In this document: positions 47,301 through 59,300 of the stretch, piece by piece
How the letters are laid out: each line of letters begins with the position of its first letter
Position numbering within the stretch: the stretch's first letter is position 1
Source: Penelope pileata
Taxonomy: Eukaryota > Chordata > Aves > Galliformes > Cracidae
Direction of reading: 5' to 3'
Assembly (NCBI GenBank): GCA_013396635.1
Contig: WBMW01005463.1
Span: 371,890 to 435,889, forward strand
Length of the DNA stretch: 64,000 nt
Position numbers and translations under genes: made by a program
The notes under the pieces: generated by a model
What the model was told of the DNA's origin: nothing
Seen by the model: only the letters and a program-made list of their open reading frames with translations
Databases searched by the model: none

Positions 47301-50056
47301 TCTTAAGTACATGACTGCTGCAGCCTTCATCTCACAGCTGGACAGTTTAATATAGAGTTGGTTATACTCTAGCATCAATGGCAGCTTGATAGCTATGTCC
47401 AGGGACTCCATTTGACAAGATAAATAATCAGGTCAGTGTACACTGCTTGTTACGCATTCCATTGAATACCACCTACATGAATTCATCAAATAGAGCCAAC
47501 AAGACAATGTCTTTCTAGCATTTGATATTCTGAAGTAAAACTGTGTCAAATTGAAGGTCTTGATTCTTCTTCAGCATAGCTACCAAAGAGTCAGCAAAGA
47601 CCTCAAACAAATGATCATAGAAGGTCATTATCTTGCCAAATATAACTGCTTTGCTTACAGAGAAAGTACAAAATAGCTATAAATTCTTAGGATTTAATGA
47701 ATAAACTGGGGTAGTCAGTATTGGAGTTAACTGTAATTAAAGACTGTCTTGAAGGAAAGCAGCACTCTGTTCCTCTGATTTTGTGGTCTTAGTAAAATAT
47801 GCTTTATGCTTTTCAGCTATGTAACTTGTAAATATGGAAGTCCCTATGTCCTACAATTGAAAATAGTTTTGTTTGATTAAGAACCATTTTCCCCCTTAAA
47901 AATTCTTATTTTAAAAGAACTTCTGCAGAAAATTTCATTGAGAGTGTGGAAGCTTGCCTTTCAAATTGTTTGCTTTCTTCTTGGTGGAACAGAATTCCTC
48001 ATGACAACACTGCACCTATACCTTAATAAGTGGGCATATGAGCAGCGTATAGCCTAGTTTACTCCCTGACTTGGCTCTCTGAGGACATATTTATGGAGAC
48101 AAGATGACTACAGATGAGCTCCAAATGTCCACAGCGTGTGAACCTCAGTCCCAGCTACCTTTACATCATATAGTATGAGATATGGGATGAGTGCCCTTCT
48201 AGGAAGGTTGTCAAGAAATCTGGTTGGTCTGCAAGCTGTCAGCTAGGCCATGGCACTGGCCTGGCTACAGCAATGCAGAACGGCAGCCTAGACATTGTGC
48301 TGCCCAACCTGTGGACACCAACAGGGCATAACCTGCACCAGGCCACCGAGGTACCCAGAAATCCAGCCTGATCCTGCTCTTCCCTGGCCGCTTTGAGGCT
48401 GGTGGTGCTGGTGTGAAGAGAGCTTATGATGAAAAAGCAGAGCAGGAGCAGCCTATATCCACAGGGGCATTTTGAGAAGAACAGCATGTTTCCATTGTTC
48501 TCCCTGCAGCCGAGCTCACAGGCTTCTCTTAATGAAAGTAGCTGCTGGCTGCATTCCTAATGGGAACACCATGATGCCACAAAGAGGTGTGGGGGGGGAG
48601 AAGGTAATTTTTATTTTTAGGCAATCATTTTGAATCTGGATCTAGAAACACAAAAATGCCCCTCATTGCAATAATTTTATTTGGCAGTGTCATTATACAA
48701 GAGCTGAGGTTCCTTGAATGCCTTTTCTGATGACTTCTTATAGTATCTTCTATGTATTTGCATAAAATTTCACTTTCCTTCTGAATATTAGATATTATTT
48801 GTTAGTGAGGTTTTTTTTCTTTTTTTTTTAAACATGGTTTCAACAAATTTCTTGTTTAACTTCAGGGTAAGTTGAGGTTTATTTCAACACAGTTGGTCTT
48901 TACTTGGACACAGTGTATTTTCCACACTGAAGCATCTCTTGTAAGTCTCACACAATTACTCAAAAACAGCAAATAGGTCATATTGCCTATTCCTCTGCCT
49001 CAAGGAAGAATCCACTACACCTATGTCATTCCTGACAGATTTGTCCAACTTGTTCTAAAGAACTTTAATGATCAAATCTACCTACACATTCTCCTTAAGT
49101 GATCTATTCCAGTGCTTAAATATCTTCTCAAAACTGAAATCATTATGAGATTATAAAAAATGAAACTATGTCACTATGTTGTTGCAGTGGACTCCTTTAT
49201 ATTAATGTGAAATGACATGTTAATGTGAAAATGAACAGTGGTGTCTAGTGGTTTGTTCGAGATTGGTGCCCTCCCACTCACACAAGACAAAGAAAGATCA
49301 CTACTTTTTCAGCCTACAAACAATTGCAAATTCCTTCTCATTTCAGTTTTCTAAATTCTAGGAGCAGACATTGCATAACTGAACTACCTGCACATCTTTC
49401 AGGGTACTTCAGGAGGTCTGTGCTGGAAAGATGTTAGGTGTTTACGTGGGAGACAATCTGGTGGTACGATTATAATTACACCGAAAGCACCTAGATCGTG
49501 TCTCATGAACGCAGACCTTCTTACATACTTGATGTTTTAGTCATGTTCTTTAACTGAGCTAGATTTGAGATCTTGGTAGTAATCTTTTGTATCTGGGATG
49601 CACTCTGCTATGGCATGCAGTATAACTTGTGGAAGAGGGGCAACTTTGCATAGGTGGACTTTTACCTCCCATTGCCACCTCCCAGTTGCTCACCCCATCC
49701 TTCTGTTCTGTGTGGTCACTGACTGTGACCACTGAGAGAAAACACTATCTTCTCTCTACATTTTGGTACAACTTGTAGAACAACATCTTGGTCCTTCTGT
49801 AGTAGCAAATACTAACAAAGCACAAACAAGGTAAAAGTAATGACAGTGCAGCACTGAAAGCTATGTTAATGCTAATAGTAACAAACAGAGGTGGGTATCT
49901 CGTGTAAACAGGCAACCTCTTAAATGAAACTGCTTTTCAAAAAAACATTGCATTTCATTTGAGATTCACATTTCCACTTATGAAATCTCTGGTCCATAAT
50001 ATACAGGTTTCTGAGTAAATATCAATGCAGATATATCAAAGTTTTGTTGTGTTGGT
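44393..50056. other. Intergenic DNA, no gene recognised
   Basis: AT-rich. A homeodomain-site-rich stretch (TAATTAAG, TTAATAATTAC, TAATTG) lies at 46625-46700. A G8 run at 48589-48598 and T runs near 48810-48830 are the only other marked features. Confidence 0.55.
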
Positions 50057-50105
50057 GGGGTTGGGTGTGTTTTTTTTTTTTTTTCCTTTGGTGGGGACTG
50101 GGGGG
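50057..50105. repeat. G-run/T-run low-complexity tract
   Basis: G runs at 50057-50060, 50063-50065, 50093-50096 and 50100-50105 flank a T15 run (50070-50084). Four G runs of at least three could fold into a quadruplex only with a long central loop, so this is a weak candidate. Confidence 0.5.
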
Positions 50106-51601
50106 AGGTGCAGGCGAGGCAGTGAGGGATGTGTTTTAGTTGTTTTGTTTTTATTTGTTTCCACAAAAGGGCCAATAGCTGGCATGGTCCCTTCATTCAT
50201 TCTCCTGCCAGCTGCTTTATTAGTCATTTTAACTGTCACTAAGCAGGACTAACAAGCCACCAGAGAGACTGGCTGAAATGGAAGTTAAGCATCTGACTGG
50301 AATGGGGTTGGAGGAAGAGGGGAGCACAAAACAAATACCCAAAGAAGTTAAAAAATCTTGCTCTTCTTTTCTATAAAAATAAAAAACACCATGAGAATCA
50401 CTGGAGCACTTTGTTCTTATTCCTGAAGTGCGCAGCTCTGGTTTTCTGAAAGCCGGCAGACAGATGAAATCACCTGTACTTGTCACCCAGGCAAGCACTG
50501 CCCTTGTCCTAGGAATATTTTTCTCTACAAGTTTTAGCAACCAAAGCTTGCTATTATTGTGCAGGCCCAAAGTAACTGAAATTAGGCAGAAAAATAAGAT
50601 ATCTTTTCCTGCTGCCATTGCTGCTGGGTCACCGTCCCCAGCAGTCTGCAAGGGACCTCAGAAATCACAGCAGCTCTGCACTGCTAAAATCTGTGTGATC
50701 CTTGCTTGCAGAGCACAGTCAGAAGTCCAAAGGTGCTGCTGCTGCTGCACAGAGAGGGTCCCATCCTTTGTATGGTGCACTGCACCATGTCCTAACTGCT
50801 CATTAAACCCACATAAAGAAAGGCTTGAGAAAAGCAAGCTCAGCTCTGTGAAGGACAAGTTCTCCCAAATCTCCAAGGCAGGAAGGCACCTCCCCGTCCC
50901 GGCAGAAGGGTTCGGATGCAGATTACCCTGCTGCTGCATTCACACAGCCGATCACGACTCCAACATATGTTCTTTGCTTTTTTGGCTGGAGTTACAGTTG
51001 TCTTTCCTTTCCTCTCCTTCCCCCCCTCCGCCCCCTCCACCCTCGCTCTGACTCTCACAGGAGCAATAAATGCCAGTAGTAAATATTCTCAGCCTTACAA
51101 GGACTTCACTAAATTAAGGTTCACATCCAAGCTTTGGGCAACTTCCTGTGTTCTAAATGGGATCCAAATGAAGGTTTTCCAAAGTCTATACAGCATAATA
51201 ATAATAAAAAACATATCTAAATCATTAAAATGAGTGACAACATTCCCTATACCAGTTCTGGGCTCCATAAATAATGTATAAAACCAATCTGCATTATATT
51301 AGCGAAAGATAAAAATTAGAAAAGGGTGAGAGTAAAAATGTTTCATTTTCCGACAGCACAAAGAAAAGGCTCAGCGCTCCTGAGCTCAGAGCTCCATCTT
51401 GTGGGTGACGGCGGGTGCAGAGTCGTCTCCTGCTTCCCACAATGTTTTCTTCATTTTCACTTGTTTGAAAAAAGCATTATGAGAATACAAGTTCTGTACT
51501 GAAAAATATCAGCAAACCAACAGTGGTAAAACAAAGCAGCACCAGCACTGACTTCACTCTACTTTGCGTCTTCTCCCAAACTCCCTCTCATTAGAAGCAA
51601 A
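50106..51601. other. Intergenic GC-richer segment with strong acceptor-like tract
   Basis: This holds the longest open frame of the window (50428-51051, 207 codons, plus). The frame has no recognisable domain and ends in a low-complexity Pro run produced by the C-rich tract. The tract at about 50998-51060 (almost pure C/T, ending ACTCTCACAG) resembles a strong 3' splice site. A CTCF-like motif lies at 51391-51404. No gene is claimed. Confidence 0.5.
51391..51404 (-). promoter_or_regulatory. CTCF-like motif (reverse orientation)
   Basis: GCTCCATCTTGTGG matches the inverted CTCF core (compare CTGCCATCTAGTGG) at 10 of 14 positions, including the central CCATCT and the GTGG end. It was matched by eye only, and occupancy is unknown. 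Confidence 0.35.
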
Positions 51602-51673
51602 GAATGATAGAATCATAGAATATCCCGAGTTGGAAGAGACCCACAAGGATCATAAAGTCCAGCTCTTGGCTCC
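51602..51673 (-). mobile_element. CR1 LINE 3'-end fragment, about 70 bp
   Basis: The sequence starts GAATGATAGAATCATAGAAT, the inverted octamer-like CR1 tail. It continues CCCGAGTTGGAAGAGACCCA and ACAAGGATCATAAAGTCCAG, typical of the CR1 3' UTR. The match is lost after GCTCTTGGCTCC. It is strongly 5'-truncated. Confidence 0.85.
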
Positions 51674-54487
51674 TTTTTTTGCCACTGTAACGTGGAGCCC
51701 TGTGCCAGCTCCTGTGTACTTGCTGAGCTCAGCTTCACCACATGTGTAGATGTTGCTCAGCATCCTCTGCCCCTTCACTTCCACACTGAGCAAGCCCTTA
51801 CCTGGCAGACAGGTGATATTTTTGCAATCTCTATTGTATTTCTTAACATTTGCAATGTGCTTACAGGATTTAAGTCTACATATCTGGTTGGCATTGTTGC
51901 CTAATTGATCCCTTCATGGACCCATTGATGCCAGCAGCTCCTGTAGGGCAGCACTGTCTCTCCAAGCCACCCTTTGAGTATTTATGAGTATGTTCCCCTT
52001 TTCCTACCAAGAGAAGAGAGATAAAACATTTAAAAAACTAGCGTTCCTACAAGTTGACGTTTTTTCCTGAACACATTCCTTGGAATCTGAGATGCCTTAA
52101 ATTTAACCATTATTTTCTAGACACCATTAACCAACAAAGAATGCTTTGTTACAGGCAGTGGTGAATGGCTCCATACAGTTTATGAAGCAATATCCTCCTA
52201 TCCACTGCAGAACGCAGCAATCTGCTGCACTGTCACACACACATGATTAATAGAAATTTGGGAGTATCCTTGGCTCTTAAAAGTTGTAGACTGGAGCACA
52301 GAGGGGGCCTAAGGAACGAGAACACTGCAAAATGGAGGACACTGATATTTCATCGAAAAGAGGCACAATTGCCTCTGGGAGCGGCCCACAACAGAAAGCA
52401 CACACAAAGTGAGTGTATTCATGGGGTGTGTGGGTGGGCACAGCCACCATGTCACCAGGGGCATGTACCGGGACGGAGCTGCACCCAGCACACCGGTGGG
52501 ACTGGAGGCTGAGGCCTGTGCCCCATGTCTGTGAGGGCTGAGGAGGGGCCTCTGCTCGACCCCCAGCTGCTTCTAAATGCCAGCTGAACCAACGCCAAAT
52601 TCCAGGTGAAACACAGTGGGAAGAGAGGAAAACACTGCCAGAAGAAGTAAAGCTGGATTGAAGATCATGTCATTTCTTACTCAGATGGGACAGGATCTCG
52701 CCGTGGCAGTGCTGGAAGCTGGGTGCATGCTGATTTGGCTCTGGAACGAGGCAAAACGCAGAGCTGTAAGCAAGTGGTGAGCTGGGGCCCTGAGCCCAGC
52801 AGCATGCTTTGTGATGGAGGGGGTGAGAGGGAGACACAGAAACCAGGCCAAAGAGAGGCAAAAATGAAGGGGCTTACGAAATTAACCTTGTATATATTAG
52901 ATGGAATATAATGTCAGTGCTCTGTAACATTTACACTTGAGGCAGAAGGAAGTACAAAACAGTGTTTGGTGGATTGCTGCAGTTCAATGGCCATCAGCTG
53001 TTCATAAATCAAGTACACAGACAGACTGCAAACTGCCTTGCTGCCATGCCAAAGACACAGTGATTAATGTTTCTGTTATGGATTAGGGAGGCGCTGAGGT
53101 AATATTATATATAACTGTAAGACGCTACCTTTTTTTCACATCTCAGCAGAAGGCCAAGCAAGGTGTAGTCAATGTTACTCAAAATTAAACTGCTAAGAGG
53201 CTGTGTATGTTTTATTTTATAACATGCATGTGAATACCCTTGCTATAGATTTTTTATTTTTGTAAATTCAATAACTATTATACGGTAAGTTTATCAGCTC
53301 TTTCTTCCACGTATTGCCTTATCCTATGCTGTTACATAAGTTTCTGTACAGGCTGTATTTTAGCATACACATATATGTAACTCTTTCCTTCTTTGAGGTG
53401 GTTCTTCAGTCTCTACAGTGGGGCAACAACCCAGTATCTATAAATCATCTGATCTCAGACTGGAGAATCACTAGGAATTCCCTAAATTCCTCAGGAAGAA
53501 AACAGAAACAGAGGGCTCGAAGGCTCTCAGCTGGAAGATGGCAGCGCCCGTTCTGTATGGACAAATTGGCACTGCCAGGGGGATGAGGAGCCGCCTGGGA
53601 CATGGGGAGCACTGCACATGTGGCTGCCTTGAGTTGGTCGTTCCCTCCGGACTGCAAGGCTAGCTTCTCTCATATTTCTTTCACATAAAAGTTCTTGCTA
53701 GTAAGCTCAGATTAGCTCAGCTCTTAATGCACAGATGCAGCTGTGATGATTGCATTGCCATGATACATAGGTTCTAGCAAACTTCACAGAGCACCAGTCT
53801 GCAAGCACCTCCTCTCTGACACCTGGGCCTTCCAGTGCTCCCTGCTAGGTTCTGGGCCTCTCTGCAAAGGCTCAGAGGATTCGTTAACAAGATTTGCTAA
53901 CCTTTTCAATTGACCAAGTCTGGAAAAAGGTCACAGATGCTGCTAAAGCTAATATTTGACTCCGGATTCTGAAATCAGACCTATGTTTTTGGTGTTCTTA
54001 TACAGCTAATCTGTAGCACTAGCTACTCTGCTGCTACCCATAGCATCTAACACCCATGCTGTGACATCTGAGCAGCTTCAGTTGGATGTGCTGTCTGATG
54101 GACAACCATGCTATAACAGAAATTGAAGAGGATTTGCTGAAGTCACTGTTAAAAAAAGATCTAATCCAAAATTAAAAAATATCCTAATCTATGGTTTCAT
54201 TTACCATTGAAAGAAATAAATGAAATGAAATAAGCCAAACTGCAAAATATGCCCTTACATTAACAGGAAAAGTCATTTACTGCTATTTTAGCAAAATGTT
54301 CATGAACAGAGCTCATGTAACACATTTCCACGTGTTCTTGTAATGGCAGGACAATTGTTCCATATTTATCAGAAGGAACATAATGTTCATTTCTGACAAA
54401 AGCATAACGTTAGTGGATGAACTGTTCACCTGATTTTATGTGGTTTCACAAAACAGGTAGCTGTCATATTTTCATTCACCAAAGATA
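51674..54487. other. Intergenic DNA, no gene recognised
   Basis: Unique-looking sequence with GC-richer patches at 52400-52560 and 53500-53650. Open frames are under 91 codons and have no recognisable domain. Confidence 0.6.
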
Positions 54488-54534
54488 GTCATAGAATCAT
54501 GGAATCATAGAGTCACTAGGTTGGAAAGTCATCA
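54488..54534 (-). mobile_element. Very short CR1 3' tail fragment
   Basis: GTCATAGAATCATGGAATCA followed by TAGAGTCACTAGGTTGGAAA is the inverted CR1 tail plus the first bases of its 3' UTR. Only about 45 bp remain. Confidence 0.75.
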
Positions 54535-56109
54535 GGTTTCCAAAGCATTGCAGTATGTACCTCTCACTACTTGCTTGCTTAATTCTGCCAGTAGATATTT
54601 TATGATGGGTATGGACTGGTGCAAAGGATATGTCACCAAATACTTTGAAATCTATTCACACACCTTTCCTCACTATTCCTTAAGAATACATGGACACTTG
54701 TCTGCCACATCTTTCACTGGACTTCAACAGTTCAGATTTTACAAAGCAGACAGGCTCCATGATAAAGTCTCATCAAAGTAATTCATATTCTGTCCTTATT
54801 TGCATTGATCAGTCATCAGTTAGCCTTTTAAATAGATGAGACTCTTCTTCATGTTCCACTATTACCCATTTCTCTCGTACTACAGACTAGTCTTTTTGTT
54901 TGACCCTCCAAGGGAAAATCAAGATTGTTTATAATCTTACAGTGGTTCAAAATTAAAAAAAAACAAAACATTAAAAATTCTGGTTTTTACCTCCATAAAA
55001 TATTAAAAGAGATATTTTATTCACATTGATATTCCTTTGCATACATTTTCTGGTTCAGTAGGTTTCAACTATTTCCCTTTTAAATCTAAATAAAGATTTT
55101 CAGGACAAATATTTCTGAAAGTTTATTCAAATTTTTACCATGATAAACAGGCAATGCAATTTGTCTGAATCACTATATAGGTAAACGATTCTTCATTCCA
55201 TAAAAATTACAGAATGTGTTGTGACAAGTATTTTCATTCTTCCTATACAGTTCTAGCTCTTTCAAACACTCAGAAAAAGTATTTGCACTAAATGTGTTGC
55301 AGTTAAGTCATAGTAGAGGTTCTTTACAAGGCACGATTCTCGTTTCAGATGTCTCTCTCACTTGAGAATAACTGTCTATCTTCTTACACAGGATTACTTT
55401 ATCAGGTCCTGCTGTTACCCACAGATTCATCACTGCAAAGCTCAGAGGTCTGGCTTTATAGCACTTGGCTTTAAAGAGACGCTTAGCTTTTCTAGGGCAT
55501 GGTATTCTGCTTAAACAGTAACTTACTGAAATACGCCTAGCAAGCACCAGACGGGCAGGAAGGATGCTGAGTGTATTTTTGCCATTCTTCTCAGCAATTA
55601 GTTTACTAGCGGTTTATTGCAAGGAGAATATACAGTGGATAAAGAGCAGTCCCTAAAAAATGTTGGCAATGAAACAGAAAGAATGAAAGAGAACGTTTCT
55701 CAGAGAAAGAGGATATTTCCCTTGGAAACTTGCTTTCCTGAGTTAAATACCATGTTCTGCTGGTGGGGGTCCCATGGGCCCCTGCCTTTTGCACCTTTCC
55801 CACTTTCCTATCCCCTTTGGCAATGATGTGCCTTTGATTTCACGGATACCAATCTCAGGAGCTTGGACTATGGATCTTCCTCCTTATTCATGAGGACAAA
55901 CTACCAAAGTGATTCAAAACTACAAGTGCAAAAATCTGACGAGCAAATGTTAGCAGCTATATGTTTTGATTGTTGTGACTCAGTCTGCAAGATCTCAGGT
56001 GATGTCCTACATCAAAGAATAAAGAAACAATTACAAAGCCCCAAGTCTTTAGTGCAATAATCAATGAATGATCAATAAATACAGAAAACAGTTTCCTGTG
56101 ATGTAAAAC
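54535..56109. other. Intergenic DNA, no gene recognised
   Basis: AT-rich, with short A-runs near 54955. No repeat or coding signature recognised. Confidence 0.6.
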
Positions 56110-56310
56110 AATGGCCCAGAGGATACCGATATCTTAGTGACATAATACTGCAGCTTTTCTCATTAGAGCTCTTGGTAAGGTGTGCCTCATGATTAATGAC
56201 AGATCATTTATACAGCATTACCAGCAGGCAAATAATTCTAATTACCAATAACATTAAATCATAATCACTATGCAAATAATTTACATAATGTAATGGAATA
56301 TCTGGTTATT
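56110..56310. promoter_or_regulatory. Candidate distal enhancer: homeodomain and POU site cluster
   Basis: The segment contains GATTAATGAC (56191-56200), TAATTA (56239-56244), CATTAAATCATAATC, a perfect POU octamer ATGCAAAT (56270-56277) and several TAAT cores. It has the low-repeat, motif-dense look of a conserved developmental element. Function is inferred and conservation has not been tested. Confidence 0.3.
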
Positions 56311-59300
56311 ACAGGGCAAACAAATCACAATGTTAACGGAGGTTAGTCAGTTATCGCAGAGTACATAACATTAGAAATTAAACAAAGCCAAGCTAATATC
56401 AGGTTTTATCCAGTTAATAACCAGTGAGTGCATCCCTAGCAAAACACATCAGACCATGTAAAGATGTTAAGTACTTACTTTTGGTCTCTAAAACAATAGG
56501 GGCTGGATATATCATATAAAAACATCCTATCGAGCAGAATGTTACTGGCTAGCTGAATAAGTGGCTGGGGAGAATTGACCCTGAATCTTACTGCTTTTTG
56601 ATTCAGAGTTACAGCTTGAGATGGCAGCCACAGGATCCTGTTTACAGTATGCAGGATAAAGCACTGTGGCAGCCAAAACCAGTCCAGATGAGGCTGTTTT
56701 GCGTTCATACACTTGAGAGACAGCTGTAGAAGTAACATTATTCTAAAACTGGCATTAATCTAAATCTATTAACAGAGCTATTTACAACCATGGAATCAGA
56801 TAGTGTTCTCATCCAGCAATGTGCCAGAAATGTGGTGGGATATACAGGAGGTAATAATATATCTTGGAACAGAGAGCAAAAGGCAGCCCAGAGAATGCTG
56901 GATTACAACAACTGAGAGATGCAAAGACAGAGTTACATACTTGACTAAGGAGAAAAAAATATTAGATGTTGGGGAGAGGTAAAGGGAACTGTTGTTTTTC
57001 AGCTTTTCACTTTCCTATTGAGAGGAAAGCATGAGGCAGACATTGTTGCTGTGAATAATGCCTGAAAGCTAACAGATGTATCTGTGAACTCTAATATAGA
57101 CTTTTTTCTTTTCTTTTTTAACTGAAGAGAGATTGCATTTTATTTGCTTGTTCTCGTTTTCTTTTGTCTTCTGAAATCAAAAAGCAGAAGAGGTACATGG
57201 CTTATAAAGCTGCAGACCCAGGTACCGTCTGCAATTTGAGGGGTATTAAAGACTTTTCATTAAAGACTATTCTCCTTGTGATGCTAAACAACATGTGGAT
57301 GTAAACAATGAATTCCAGTTAAAACTTCCATCCATGGTAAATAGCGGAACCAGAGACGAGCCCTTGACTTGGATCTGTCTGTATCCAGTGCTGCTCTTAC
57401 AACTTGTTTTTCTTTTCCCAATGTCTCAGACAACTCCATTTTAGGCCATGGACTGACATTCTCCTTGAGACTCCGTCACCATTATTACACCCAGCTGTTT
57501 GCACAGCCAGCAGCTGCAAGCTGTCTCCACCACTCTGTTCCTGGAAGGGACCTCAGGTGGTTTTGCTAAAATGCTTCAGGCAAACTTCACCCCGTTAGTG
57601 CAAACCACTTTCATCATCTGTCTAAATTACCCCAATTGTGGCTCTCTGAAGCAGATTAGCAAATGCTAACAAGATACCTCCTGAGGACAGTAATAAGTAA
57701 GTAGCATACAGCTTGGGAAGGGAAACTAATTCTAACCAGCATAGCTATGCGCTATGACAATGTCCATCCTTGGTCTTAGGGAGGTGTATAATGAGTGAGT
57801 GTATTGAAAGCAGGCCAGACAAACTTAGGTCAATAAAAGGGACAAGATATACATGGCACAGGCTTGGGTTTTGGTATGTTCAATTACCCATAGTTCCTTC
57901 CCTTGCAGAAGTTAATGTCAGCGACTCAGCACCTGTGGGATCACCAATTTATTCAGGCACCTCACTCTTTATTAAAGTGCCAGCTTTAATCTCAGCTTTG
58001 GAAGTTTTTCTCCTGTTCATAGACCTTCTGGGATTTTAATAAATTCTCTTTGAAGGAATCCTAATCTCAGTTCCTTCAGTTCTATTATGAGGAACAATAT
58101 TTAGAGTATGAAGGAGGCTGGGAGAGAGATCAGCTAGTCCTGTAGTAGGCATCCAAGGTATTTTTGCAGTAGTTCTCTAGTAAAGCATCAAACTTACCTC
58201 ATGCATTGTGACAGTAGAGAATTGTGTTCGCCAGTCAACAGTTTTGCTTTTCTGTATGCACAGGAAGTCTTGAATTGATATAAGGAATTATTCAACCTTT
58301 TGTAAATCTGGACATAATAGGAAAACTGAGTAAGGTGGCACTGAATGATCCATTTTGACAAGATTGCGGAACGTAAAGTTGTGATAAAGGGCTTGAACTG
58401 GGCTGAATAGTCCTTGCTAGCCACAGAATATTTATGCTGCATTTCCTTTTTAATTATGACATTATGGCATTATGAGCAATAAATTAGTCTTATGCTATTT
58501 GAAATTCTATATTAGAGCTGACAGCTGATACTGCAGCAGTTTAAAATGTTGTTGTGCACTGATGAATTCTGCCCATATTTAGTATATCAGAAGTTAGATA
58601 TAATACTTTGCTGTGGAGTGGGTTGTGAGAGTCACTAGTGACCCCAAGGAGAGATCACTTACAGCGGGTGATGCAAAACTTATAACACCCTTGTCTTTAT
58701 TTCTTGAACACATTGCAGAAGAGCTAACACCTCTTGGAAGTGATTTATGGAAACACTGCTGCATCATCTCTGATCTACCTATGCTGTATTCAGGCAACAT
58801 AACCTAAACCAGGGAAGATCACTCTTACTCTGGGTGGATGAAACATGTTCATACGGTATTACAGTATCAACATACTTACTATACCAACATATTGAGTTGG
58901 TCATTTTCTCACCAGAGAAGAGTTCTTGGACTTCACTCATGTTTATGTATTCTTCTTAACCTTAATGTTGAGGGCATTACTTCTTTTGTTTTATTTTGAA
59001 GTTGAGCAGAAGATGGAAATCTCACAAAAAGTTATTTATTTGCTGACCTCCCTGAATCTGGGCAGAAGAGATAGTGTGTGATGGATTGTATGGAGTAAAA
59101 AAAATAACATTATTTGCCTCTTGCAGACTGATGTGGCAAAGATAACATAAATGAAGCAGCATTAAGGCAGTAAAGGAGAAAGGAAAGTGATAACTGACTT
59201 CAGAAAGGTAAGAAATACATCAAATGGCTGTTCTTAACAAAAGTGGATGTAAACTCTGAGCCATGAAGGAGGGGAGCTAGAGTGAGAGGTAATAGAAGAC

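Noticed and set aside
50057..50105. G-quadruplex
   Set aside because: The four G runs are separated by a 27-nt T-rich loop, outside the canonical range.
50428..51051. Longest open frame in the window (207 codons, plus strand)
   Set aside because: No recognisable domain, signal or family match. It ends in a Pro run made by a C-rich tract, and the surrounding GC-rich composition lowers stop frequency. It is treated as a chance ORF.
53531..53550. CTCF-like motif GGAAGATGGCAGCG
   Set aside because: The CCAC half of the core is absent, so the match is too weak to list.
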